NCBI GenBank assembly: GCA_964034945.1
Contig: OZ035960.1
Coordinates: forward strand, 72,741,445 to 72,805,444
Source: Chrysopilus asiliformis
Taxonomy: Eukaryota > Arthropoda > Insecta > Diptera > Rhagionidae
Length of the DNA stretch: 64,000 nt
Reading direction: 5' to 3'
A program made the translations under genes and the position numbers. The notes beneath the pieces were generated by a model. It worked only from the letters and a program-made list of their open reading frames with translations, made no database searches and was not told the DNA's origin. This document shows, in pieces, positions 54,949-64,000 of the stretch. How positions within the stretch are numbered: the first letter of the stretch is position 1; the number at the start of each line of letters is the position of its first letter.

Positions 54949-56158
54949 ACGTGTATTCGGAACAGAAACAAATAAAAAACCAGCGAGTTTAATTGATAAA
55001 TATATTAACTTTATATTTTCAATTTTTGTCTATATAATTCAATCAATTCAAAGTCGTCAAAGTTGTTAAATTAGACTATTTGTAAAGAATTAAATTTTTA
55101 TGATAATTCTATTGACATTAATCCAAAGTAATAAATTCAATCAATAATTCAATGATAATTCAAAATCTTATTAATAATAATTCAATGATGATTCAAATTC
55201 CAATTGCTGATAATTCAATGATGATTCAAATTCTGATGCGGAATCCAATATTGTTGCAATTCTTGATGCTGCGTTGATTATGAAATAATGTGCCAGACAC
55301 GGCTGATGGGTTGACCAGGCACGGCTGGTATGTTGGTCGCAAAAACGACGGTTGGCTGCAACAACAGCGGTTGACCAGTCAAGATTTGTCGCGAAAACGA
55401 TGGTTGGCTGCAAAAACAGCGGTTGACCAGTCAAAGCTGGTAGATTTGTCGCGAAAACGACGGTTGGCTGCAAAAACAGCGGTTGACCAGTCAAAGCTGG
55501 TAGATTTGTCGCGAAAACGACGGTTGGCTGCAAAAACAGCGGTTGACCAGTCAAAGCTGGTAGATTTGTCGCGAAAACGACGGTTGGCTGCAAAAACAGC
55601 GGTTGACCAGTCAAAGCTGGTAGGTTTGTCGCAAAAACGGCGGTTGGCTGCAAAAACAGCGGTTGACCAGTCAGAGCTGGTAGATTTGTCGCAAAAACGA
55701 CGGTTGGCTGCGAAAACAGCGGTTGACCAGTCAAAGCTGGTAGATTTGTCGCAAAAACGACGGTTGGCTGCAAAAACAGCGGTTGACCAGTCAAAGCTGG
55801 TAGATCGGAATCCTTCGACAGCTGGATGAATTCTGATGGTGCTGAGTGTGTGCTCTGTTTTTATAGGCACTCTACCGGATGTATTCGATCTTCTAGAAAA
55901 ATCTGACAGTTCTCAGCACCTCTACGTCAAAACCCTACAAATGTTTCATGTTTATTACTTTTGGATTTGACGTTTTAAGTTTGTTGTGTTTTCCATGATG
56001 ATCATAAAAAAGGTAAATTTTTTATGTTAATTTTGTAAATATCCTTTGGACTTTTCTAGGTTTTCCCGGTGCATGGATAGAATTCGTTTTGGTAAGTTTG
56101 ATCTTGATATATATATAATTTTGATTTTAATTTTTATAATTTTATGTATTTTAGGTTA
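54949..56158. mobile_element. 1.2-kb insertion splitting RT, containing a 60-bp minisatellite
   Basis: RT coding stops at 54,948 and resumes near 56,159. The inserted part begins AT-rich with repeated AATTCAATGATGATTCAAAT, then the minisatellite, then a segment with a TATA-like TTTTTATAGGCAC. It might be a solo LTR or a non-autonomous element; I found no clear terminal repeats. Confidence 0.5.
55330..55806. repeat. 60-bp minisatellite, about eight units
   Basis: Units starting TAGATTTGTCGCGAAAACGA recur exactly every 60 bp (55,441, 55,501, 55,561, 55,621, 55,681, 55,741) with few substitutions; less regular units precede them. Since 60 is divisible by 3 and no frame of the unit has a stop in three of six readings, both strands show long repetitive open frames. 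Confidence 0.95.
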
Positions 56159-56651
56159 GGATCTTCCGGCGGTACGGAACAGCAGGTCTGACGGTCAACC
56201 GGGATAAATCAAAGTTATGTTACAAAGAATTAAAATATCTTGGGTATATCGTTGGAGGAGGTTCTTTGAAGAGAAAGTCAAAGCTATCATGGAGTTCCCG
56301 ATACCGTCATCTCCAAAACAAACCCGTCGTTTTCTAGGGATGTGCGACCCATCAACAGTTGGAGTCGGAGGTGTGCTGCTCCAGTACGATGAGGAAGGAT
56401 GTAAGAAACCTATAGCTTATGTTTCACAAAAATTGAATTCGGTACAGAGAAATTACACAATCACCGAGCTCGAATGTCTTGCGCCGATAGTGTGTATCAC
56501 GAAATTTAGACCATATGTCGAGGGCATGCCGTTCAGAGTCATTACAGACCACGCGAGCCTGAAGTTGTTCATGGGTCAACGGGATCTGAGTAGAAGGTTA
56601 GCCCGATGGAGCCTTAAATTGCAAGCGTTTGACTTTAAGATCGAGCACTAA
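56159..56651 (+). pseudogene. Gypsy-type RT end and RNase H
   Basis: It begins TAGLTVNRDKSKLCYKELKY and then YLGYIVGG, the end of RT, and PSSPKQTRRFLGMC. It then jumps by deletion into RNase H: CDPSTVGVGGVLLQ (catalytic Asp block), AYVSQKLNSVQRNYTITELE (catalytic Glu) and VITDHASLKLF (second Asp). The usual connection segment with ~60-80 residues between RFLGM and the first RNase H strand is missing. Stop at 56,649. Confidence 0.75.
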
Positions 56652-57879
56652 GAATTGTGACAAGTTTCCAGACTTACAAGTTCCTGAAGGTTTCCTTTAT
56701 AAGCGTTTGGGATTCTATTCAGGCGACCCGGTGCAAGAGGACGCTACATGGAGACTATGGATTCCATCTGGGCTGACTCAAACTCTAATCTCGGTTGCCC
56801 ATGAGTCTCCGCAGGCAAGCCAAGATCGAAAGTTTGTCGGTAAGTGTATAATTTGCAAGGAGGTAAAATCATCCAATCAGCTCATGAGGCCGCCAATGGG
56901 GGAAATTCAAATATCCGACCGGCCGTGGCAGAAAATTTATATTAACATACTAGGGCGATATCCTAGATCTAAAAAGGAAAACAGATCCCTGGATCAGTTC
57001 ACTAAGTTTCCACTGTTGAAGCCGATGCACAAAGCTACCGCAGTGGGAGTTGAGAACTTTCTGGAGAACGAGGTGTTTAATATCTTTGGCGTACCTCAAA
57101 AAGTACATTCAGACAACGGACGACAGTTTGTGTCTTAAGAATTTCGAACGTTGTTGGGGCGGTATGGGGTAGAACACATTAAGACTGCAATATACTCACC
57201 TCAGTCTAACGCAACCGAACGCGTGAACCGTTCAATCTTGGCAGGTGTTCGAAGTTTCTTAAAAGATGAACACAAAAATTGGGATTCACATCCTGGAGAA
57301 ATTATGGGATCAATTCCTAGCTCGATTCATCAAGGAATAGGAGTTTCAACTTACAAGGCTTTCTTCGGGATAAAGATGGTAACTCATGGCTCCGGATAGC
57401 CATTGTTGAAAAAGTTGAAGGCACTGGATGATGGAGAAATCCAAGTAATGTCCTTAAATCTGAAACAGCAACTTCTTTGCACAAAGATAAAGGAAAACTT
57501 GAAAAAGGCGTACGAACGGAGTGAAAACACATATAACTTAAGAACTCGTCCAATAGAATATCAACCCGGACAGTTAGTTTTCCGGAAGAGCTTTATTCAA
57601 AATGGTGCAGCAAAAGGCATTAGTGCGAAGCTAGCCAAGCAGTACATACAGAGAAAAATAGTCAGAAAAACCGCGAAAAATATGTATGAATTAGCAGACA
57701 CAAAGGGAAAAGTTGTTGGGATAATACCACAGCAAGGATTTAAAGCTTTAACAAGTGACAAGTTAAACGAAGCTTTAAGCCCGGCTCTAGATTCTAGCAT
57801 GAGAACCCTATCTCGACGTGGTCGTACCCCACGTTTTGGTGACAGAAAACGAGTGAACATACTTGGTTTACGCCGTTAA
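56652..57879 (+). pseudogene. Gypsy-type integrase
   Basis: One frame holds the core with LDQFTKFPLLKP (first Asp of DDE), KVHSDNGRQFVS (second Asp) and SNATERVNRSIL (Glu), followed by a C-terminal region ending in basic residues. Stops at TAA 57,136-57,138 and TAG 57,397-57,399 interrupt it without loss of frame. In the N-terminal zinc domain the cysteine pair (CIICKEVKSSN) is present, but the segment with the second His is deleted. Integrase would insert the cDNA; this one cannot be functional. Confidence 0.8.
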
Positions 57880-57967
57880 CTTGATCGAACATAGTAAGAT
57901 CGCGACATGGTTATTTTCTTTATATACATTTTTCTGTGACACTGATAATAGGTATGGGTTAATGTTC

Positions 57968-58104
57968 TTTTTTATACCCGTATGGTGAAACCAAAGTTTG
58001 ACTTCAAAGTGGAATTTTGGTACAACTGTTCGAATTTTGATACGAATATCACCATACGGGTTTTCAATAACTGCCAGATTGGCAATTCTAGATTTTGTTA
58101 TGTT
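57968..58104 (+). mobile_element. Minimal HINE-like copy 15 (137 bp)
   Basis: The 5' end TTTTTATACCCGTATGGTGA and ACCAAAG are joined directly to TTTGACTTCAAAGTGG of the 3' part. Both subterminal repeats and a hairpin with one changed base (AACTGCCAGATTGGCAATT) remain, and all of the middle is deleted. AAAG occurs at both deletion borders in longer copies. Confidence 0.9.
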
Positions 58105-58810
58105 TTGTGGTTATATTGTGGTTATAGTCGTAAGGAATTCGTATTTATTTCAACATCGTTATGTAATAGGTGGCGAAAGGTCTCTTGCTACACTATTGTC
58201 CTTGTCAGGCCTTGATAATTATATACAAAAAAATAAATTTATTATTTGGGGCATACTTTTCGTGGCGATGGCACACGAGCGCCCCGAAGTCTGACCGCTT
58301 TCCTGCCAGCACTAGCACATATTTTTCAGCCAGGCTTTTGCTCGCCGGATGGCTGGGTTCTTGCTGGACTGATCCGCAGTGGACACCATAACGAATCTCT
58401 GTGCTACATCTCCAATAATATTAAAATTAAACTCCGACAAAAAAGACATTTGCTTTTTCACCCGAAACCGATTCTTCCGTCAATCGTCCAACCGTCTTTC
58501 GAGATTTCTAAACCAACATGGCAGTCAATTTCAAATTACAGGAATTCGCCCCGGTTGCCCTGACTTGTACCATCTTCACCACGTGATCAAGGTAAGCTGG
58601 AGGTGAGAAAAGTCGAGGCGATTGGGATATTTGGAATATTCACTTTGATTTAATAAAATTTACTTAACCCTAATCAGCTCAGGCTAATTTTGTCCTTAAT
58701 CCACGCAGGCGGTGACTCACAGTCACCATGCCGGAAAAATAGAATAATTTAATAAAAAAAAGTTTTTGTAAGTTTACAATTTTTAATTCAGTTAATAATA
58801 TTTATTTATA
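58105..58810. other. No gene recognised
   Basis: A GC-richer patch (58,260-58,620) contains ATGGCAGTCAATTTCAAATT at 58,518 and AAGGTAAGC, which could be a first exon with splice donor, but the frame has an in-frame stop before it. I leave it unassigned. Confidence 0.35.
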
Positions 58811-59606
58811 CAGTGAGTGTAAAAAGTCAGCGTACAGTCACGATTTTTGAATAAAATACTGTATTTATTTTTCAAATTCTGATTACAGGATTTTGTTGCC
58901 TGGATAATTCTTTATAGATTTTACTTAAATGTATTACTTTAACTAAAAATATGCTTTTTTATGAGCGTAAAAAGTCACCGTACAGCTCTTAAAACAACCA
59001 ATAAATATGGGCTAATTTACCGTTAGTATTTGGTTGGGTATCCATTAGATCGAATTACTGCTTTAAGTCGCCTGGGCATCGATTCTACCAACTGCCGGGT
59101 CACTTCCGGGTCACTTTCAGGTCACTTCCGGGGTTATGTTTGCCCAATTCTTCTTGCAACACCGCCTTAAGCGTTTTCTCGCTAGTAATAGTGTGGCTGC
59201 GGATTTTCTTGTCAAGCAAGTCCCATGTTCGAGGGGGTTTATATCAGGAGAGTGGGCTGGCGTTTAGAAATATTTGGGAGTATTGTAGAGCAGCCATAAG
59301 CGTGTTTTGAGTATTCTATGCTTCGGATCGTTATCCTGCATAAACACAAACGTGTCCTTAGTCCCATTTCTTCAGCGCTAGCATGTCAATTTTGTTTTAA
59401 TTTGTCAATATACACATACTGGTCCATAACCTCATCAATAAAATGCAGCCTACCCACCCCCGCCGCGCTTATGAAGCCCCAAACCATAACTCCATGCTTG
59501 AGGTTTTCCTTTTGAAGCTCCATATTCTTTTTACGGCACAAAATTGGCCTTCCTTCCGATTGGAAAATGTTAAATTTACTCTCGTCAGTAAATATTAGTC
59601 AGTAAA
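58811..59606 (-). mobile_element. Tc1-like element remnant
   Basis: TA then CAGTGAGTGTAAAAAGTC (58,811) is a Tc1-type end. GTAAAAAGTCACCGTACAG recurs as a direct repeat ~145 bp inside (58,967), the IR/DR arrangement. The transposase remnant follows on the minus strand, and the other end is cut off by the Helitron start at 59,607. Confidence 0.75.
59020..59600 (-). pseudogene. Tc1 transposase, C-terminal two thirds
   Basis: Minus-strand codons in shifting frames read IFTDESKFNIFQSEGRP (first catalytic Asp), KHGVMVWGFISAAGVGRLHF and MQDNDPKH (second Asp region). They continue with SPDINPLEH-like sequence, LLDKKIRSHTITSEKTLKAV and SMPRRLKAVIRSNGYPTKY at the end. Transposase cuts and rejoins element ends at TA sites. 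Frameshifts, a stop after DKLKQN and a local triplication of GGTCACTTCC (59,095-59,135) break it; the DNA-binding N-terminus is missing. Confidence 0.8.
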
Positions 59607-60150
59607 TCTTTATATATAAAAATGAATATTTCTCTGTAATATTTTCTGTTTGTTTCCAAAAATCTCACAAACTACCAGTCCGATTGAGTTCAAATTTATA
59701 CATAAAGTATGTTTTGAAGAGAGGATGGTTTGTGTATACAGTGCAATTATTTTGCATTACTCCTTCCCCCCGCCCCCATACAGTTATGTCAAATTTAAGG
59801 CTGTAGAACAGGCCTCGGCACCATGTATGTAGTGATTTACTAATACTCGAAGAAATTTTATGTTTCTTCATATACTATAACACAAAATGAGAAAACGCAT
59901 CTTTTTCATTTTTTTACGCTCTTTCGCTTTTGATGGAGATGTCTAGGAACAGTGGACTACAGAATTTATCATGATGCGATTACAAAAAAATAATAAGTTC
60001 CGTCGTGCAAAAAAACTTGTGGGGACGTTTTTCCGGTTCTGTGCTTCGAAAAAACATGCGCTAGATTGCATTATATTACCTGATAGGAGAGCTATTGATG
60101 AACTTGAAAGACTAAAAAGCTCATAAAAATTGTGAAAAATTACTGTTTCA
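59607..60150 (+). mobile_element. Helitron-like 5' end
   Basis: TCTTTATATATAAAAATGAA directly after A at 59,606 has the classic animal Helitron start, followed by the usual ACAAACTACCAGTCCGATTG leader. I could not place a 3' end. A short frame (59,971-60,125, MMRLQKNNKFRRAKKLV) is of unknown meaning. Confidence 0.55.
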
Positions 60151-60249
60151 AAATTGTTTCTTTCATACTTTTATACTCCAGCCATACGTAATGATTTTGA
60201 AGCCATACCACCCAAAGATACATGTGAACGTGATGGGGACGAAGTTTTC

Positions 60250-60490
60250 AAAGCCAAATCGGGGAGTTCGGGGAGTTTGATATCTGGCAGGCCCCCTCGC
60301 CTCTGCCATTTCGAAGTTAAATCGGGGAGTTTGATATCTGGCAGGCCCCCTCGCCTCTACCATTTCGAAGTTAAATCGGGGAGTTTGATATCTGGCAGGC
60401 CTCCTCGCCTCTGCCATTTTGAAGTTAAATCGGGGAGTTTGATATCTGGCAGGCCCCCTCGCCTCTGCCATTTCGAAGTTAAATCGGTAT
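60250..60490. repeat. 54-bp minisatellite, about four units
   Basis: GATATCTGGCAGG recurs at 60,279, 60,333, 60,387 and 60,441, an exact 54-bp period (18 codons). It lies immediately beyond the stop codon of the hAT transposase remnant. Each unit includes CTGCCAGATATCAAAC on the minus strand, close to the transposase's own last codons. Confidence 0.9.
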
Positions 60491-61724
60491 CTGGCATTTC
60501 AGTTCGCCTTGACTAAGGACATCGAAATCTGTTTCGAAAGATTCTGTTAATGACAAACGAAGCAAATCCACTAAATGTATGTCGGATAGAGAAGTTCTAT
60601 GTTCAGTTTTAATGTTTTTTAGGGTCGAGAAAGCACTTTCACAAACATAAGTGCTTCCAAACATGGAACAATATTTTAACATGGCATTATGCAACTTTGG
60701 ATATCTTTCAGAAGGGACGTTTTTCCAAAAGTCAATGCCATTTCTAACGATATTTTTCAAAGAAATGTCCTCTTGAATATCGCACAGTTCCAATTGCCAT
60801 TTCAAAGGCTGGTCCTCAATTCGACATGAAATGGGGTTAGTGAAAACTTCACTAGCTTCCCTTATTTTTTGGAAGTCCACAAATCTTTTGTCTATTTGTG
60901 TAATCAGAGTTTCAAGTTCAACCAGATCAAGTTCAATCAGCAAAACCAGAAAAGTCGACATTTTCGCATTCTTCAGAAATTACCGAACAACATTTGAAGT
61001 GGTGCAAGTTATTATTTAAAAGACAATTTTTCAAAATGGACAGTTTTTTCTTTAGAGCACTTATTGCGGCGACTAAGTCAAAAACTGTTTTATTTTTACC
61101 TTGCATTTTCAAATTAGTTTCATTCAATATTTCTGATATGTCGGTGAGAAAGGCCAATGAAATTTTAAATTCAGAAGAAAGAATTTTCTCTTGCAATACT
61201 TTATTGTTATTTATTGTATTGGTATTTCCTATAAAGCTCGCCAGTTCGTTTCTAATTGCAAAAAATCGTTGCAGACATTTTCCTCGGCTTAGCCAACGAA
61301 CTTCTGTATATAACAGTAGATCACCATATTCGGCATCAACTTCTGCTAAAAATGTTTTAAGTTGGCGATTAGTCAAAGCATTATGGCCCCCTTTCAATCG
61401 ATTTACAAGAGATGAAACAAAATGCATTGTGGTTTTCAAAGATACTGCTTTGGCACAAAGGGCTTCTTGGTGTATTGCACAATGCATATTCATTACGTCA
61501 ATGCCATTTTGTTTCAGCAAACCTATGAAACCGTTATTTTTTCCTATCATCGAAGGGGCGCCATCTGTGCATACCGAAGAAAGTTTTTCTGAAATTTTGT
61601 ATTCTTCCAATACATTTTTTACTGCGTTATAAATATCGCATCCTTTCGTCGCACAGTGTGAATTTTTGCCATAAAAGTGGTCAAAATTATGAAACTCGAG
61701 TTCTGATGGAGATAAATTCTTCAA
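60479..61724 (-). pseudogene. hAT transposase (GTF2IRD2/Charlie-type)
   Basis: Two minus-strand frames (61,724-60,933, 263 codons; 60,961-60,479, 160 codons) overlap at one frameshift. The first has VCTDGAPSMIGKNNGFIGLL (catalytic Asp region of the RNase H-like fold), MHCAIHQEALCAK and LLLYTEVRWLSRGKCLQRFF (the conserved RW). The second has a helical stretch and the C-terminal dimerisation block VCESAFSTLKNIKTEHRT, then HLVDLLRLSLT. Together they cover the catalytic and C-terminal parts of hAT transposases; the N-terminal zinc finger and first Asp are not found. The stop at 60,479 borders the 54-bp minisatellite. Confidence 0.8.
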
Positions 61725-61785
61725 GTTTGGAGGTAATGTAGAAAAATTATCAGGCTTTCAGATAAAGACAAAAAGTTTGAAAATC

Positions 61786-62060
61786 CAGGGGTGTCCAACA
61801 TTTTTTTGGGGGGCTGAAGTAGAATATTTTTTAAATAAATGAAATGCACCAGGTTTTTTTTAATTTTTATTTTTCAAGTCATTTTTTTTAAACCTTTGAC
61901 AACTATTCCATCTTTTAGAAAATTACTTATAAAAATGGTCAACTTTTTTTGATAGTTCACTAAACAAAAAATTTTGAATTTTTGTTAAATTAAATCGCAC
62001 TTCTAATAAACAATTTTTGTTTTTATTTTAAAATAATAATTCACAAATTTCCGAATATTT
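61786..62060 (+). mobile_element. hAT left end
   Basis: CAGGGGTGTCCAACATTTTT at 61,786 is a Charlie-type hAT terminus. It points rightward, so it is the left end of a second element and not the right end of the transposase-bearing one. No partner end is visible to 64,000. Confidence 0.5.
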
Positions 62061-62440
62061 TACTGACACAGCCATTTTAACCACAGTTTCTCCTTGAGTA
62101 CAGTTTGATTAATAAAGTTCTTGTCAAAAATCCGTTTAAAACGCAAAGTCAAAAGTGGCGAGAGTTGCTGCGAATGCCCTTTGGCTGCCTTTAGCTGTCC
62201 CGTTATTCTTAAGCTAAAAATAGATTTCCTCTCCGGAACGAGCAAAAAAAATAGTATGGGTATTCACTCTTTTGAGTATCGGTGTAAATGTAGCATGGAT
62301 ACAAGTGCATTTTACAAGAAAGCGTGAACACCATGTAAAGCATTTGAAAAAGCTCCATTGAACTATGACACTGAACTGCAAGTTTGACAGCTCTAATTGC
62401 AGAAAATTGAACAATGCCGAAAAAATGTGTGAAAACAGAA

Positions 62441-62592
62441 ATTTTGGATTACCTCATCGAATCCTGTGTTATGGAACTCGAGTTATTGGACTCTTCCAGA
62501 AAATCTAAAATACTCGGGATTTCAGCTTCACTCCACTTCTTGTTGGGTTTCTCTCTTTTCCCCTTTCGCTGCTGAATAACATTTTGCGCCAT
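62441..62592 (-). CDS. Small exon with Myb/SANT-like start, hypothetical
   Basis: ATG at 62,592-62,590 opens about 48 codons: MAQNVIQQRKGKREKPNKKW, then SEAEIPSILDFLEESNN and SSITQDSMR. A basic start followed by W-S-E-A-E-I...L-x-F-L-E-E resembles the first helix of Myb/SANT-like domains common in insect transposon-derived proteins. ATGAG|GTAATC at the end could be a splice donor. No second exon was found. It may belong to a broken transposon accessory gene. Confidence 0.35.
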
Positions 62593-63077
62593 ATTATATA
62601 TATTTATTGATTTACCGCCACTAAACACTTTTTACCGGAGAAAAATATGAAGATCACAAAACATGAAAACAAACGTTTCAGCTGTCATAATTTACACTTC
62701 TCACTATACAAGACCCAAAAACAAGATTTCGAGTGAAGCAAATAGAAAGCTAAAGTGTAACCGATTTTGTATGAAAAATTTTGCTAGGTCGAGTAAATAT
62801 ACATCCAATACACTGATACACAACCAAATGCTTCAATGAGTGAATACCCTTAGTAAATTTCAATGTTGTAAGACATTATTGGAAAAAATTAGAAATTGCG
62901 CTCTTACCTTCTCTTTTAGACCTTAATTACTTTAAGAAAAGAAGTATGACGCAAATTAATTATAAAAGTTTTTTGCAGGAAATTTATTTGTCTTTAATTT
63001 GGTATAAACCATTTTTCACAAAGTCGATTTAAACCAAATAAATTCGCAAAAATTCATTTTTTCACTTTAGTGATCAC

Positions 63078-63375
63078 TAGGGCCCGGAAGTTTATGCACT
63101 TAAAAAGTTGAAAATATGCACATACATATTCACTGAAGATTACTAAAATATGCATTTAAGTATGCACTTAAAATTGCAATAAATAAGAAATTATTTTTTC
63201 TTCAAAAATATTATTCTTCTTAAACTGACTGATTGCAACTGGCAACGACAATTTGTTTTAAGTTTTCGAAATTAAATGTAGTTCTGTTTGACCGCAAAAT
63301 ATACTTATATAAAGAAAACGTCCTTTCAACTTCACAAGATGTAAGGGGATTTCTTCGTGAAACTTGCCTGTTAGA
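63078..63375 (-). pseudogene. hAT 3' end with transposase C-terminal fragment
   Basis: Minus-strand codons at 63,375-63,230 read SRRNPLTSCEVERTFSLYKY and then NLKQIVVASCN, the hAT C-terminal dimerisation motif (T-S-C-x-V-E-R-x-F-S). About 150 bp downstream on that strand the terminus TAGGGCCCGGAAGTTTATGC begins at 63,078, with GTGATCAC outside as a possible 8-bp target. The upstream part of the gene is missing. Bases 62,593-63,077 hold nothing recognised. Confidence 0.7.
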
Positions 63376-64000
63376 TATTTACTTAATTGTATATTTATTT
63401 TTATATAGAGGGTATTCACAATCCTCTTTTAATTTTCGGTAATATTAAAAGACTGAAAATATTCTGCTGTGAACATTCCACAGCACAGATTTGAGAACAG
63501 CGCTTTTATATGATACGTGACCAAATCATGAACTGCGAATTTGATTGTCACATACCTTTAAATCCATATTTGATGTATTCTTTTGAATTTCTATTGTGGC
63601 AACGGCTATCAAAATTGAAAAAATTTGCATCAGTCCGATGAGATTAACAAAAAACCAGCGCGAAAGTTTGACAACTAAAAACATTACTAGCGCCACCCCC
63701 GGTTGATTCTTGATACCGAATACCCGGGACGAAAAACACGACTCAATGCATGTATACAATTACCGAATCCGGTAATTCATTTTTACATGAACCAAGTTAC
63801 CGTCTCGGTAAAAATCTGTTAAATTTGACTGAATTACCGAGCGGTAAATTTACCCGCAATTTAAAAGACCACTGTGAATACCCTGATAATATAATCGGGA
63901 GATATTACCATTTAATAAGTTTACCACATTCTTCAACGCCTGTAAGTTATAGTTTTTGTTTAAAACCGTCTCTAATTTTTTAACAATTTTTTTTCCAATA
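63376..64000. other. No gene recognised
   Basis: AT-rich DNA to the window edge. Repeated TTACCG motifs (63,762-63,850) are noted without interpretation. Confidence 0.4.

Larger units (their letters stand above)
51781..57879 (+). mobile_element. Broken gypsy-type LTR retrotransposon, internal part
   Basis: Order gag, protease, RT, RNase H, integrase on one strand is the Ty3/gypsy order. It carries at least five nonsense codons, several frameshifts, internal deletions and a 1.2-kb foreign insertion within RT. No envelope-like frame and no LTR pair were seen. HINE-like copy 15 lies 90 bp past its end. Confidence 0.8.

Noticed and set aside
55171..55870. Open frames of 207, 179 and 163 codons on both strands
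   Set aside because: They exist only because the 60-bp minisatellite period is a multiple of three.
50877..58100. LTR pair for the gypsy-type element
   Set aside because: I compared the flanks by eye and saw no matching TG...CA repeats; a self-alignment would be needed to be sure.
61786..61800. CAGGGGTGTCCAAC as the right end of the transposase-bearing hAT
   Set aside because: Its orientation is that of a left end, pointing away from the transposase.

Overview
This is a eukaryotic, AT-rich window that consists almost entirely of transposable elements nested in one another. I see no convincing host gene, rRNA, CRISPR array or bacterial-style operon. The elements (a non-LTR element with RNase H and a DUF4780-like ORF1, CR1/jockey-like and L1-ORF1-like LINEs, gypsy-type pol, hAT, Tc1, pogo-like, PIF/Harbinger, piggyBac-type and Helitron ends, and a DINE-1/mini-me-like family with a (GTCY)n microsatellite) point to an insect, most likely a fly. 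The species is not determinable from this sequence.

Layout. 1-4.0 kb is a degenerate RNase H-bearing LINE on the minus strand, running off the left edge. 4.0-7.8 kb holds hairpin elements and a ~121-bp satellite. 7,829-17,716 is one nested block bounded by hAT-like ends with an 8-bp target duplication; inside it lies Helitron copy A (10,129-16,291). 17.7-26.4 kb is a mix of satellite, pogo-like, Harbinger and HINE-like copies. 26.4-31.7 kb is a dispersed repeat split by a 3.4-kb insertion and a 1.5-kb hAT. 32.5-36.5 kb is a nearly complete plus-strand LINE inserted in gypsy debris, followed by a fold-back. 39,653-50,876 is Helitron copy B, swollen by a 4.6-kb minus-strand LINE, several HINE-like copies and a perfect 8-bp array of ~650 bp. 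51.8-57.9 kb is a broken gypsy-type gag-pol. 58.8-64 kb carries Tc1 and hAT transposase remains.

The most informative structure is the pair of Helitron copies A and B. They share both ends exactly (A|TC... and ...CTAG|T), their flanks differ, and each carries insertions the other lacks. Each copy therefore acts as the empty-site control for the other and fixes the ends of several new elements: a piggyBac-type MITE with TTAA duplication and several members of a HINE-like family. That family (15 pieces from 14 insertions here) has a 12-bp subterminal inverted repeat, an internal (GTCY)n tract and a 3' hairpin, the layout of Helentron-associated elements.

None of the transposase or polymerase genes looks fully intact. 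The two best preserved LINEs (32.7-36.3 kb and 40.9-45.0 kb) each have only two or three lesions. Their ORF1/ORF2 junctions are unusual: a -1 slippery heptamer in one, and a single in-frame TGA in the other.
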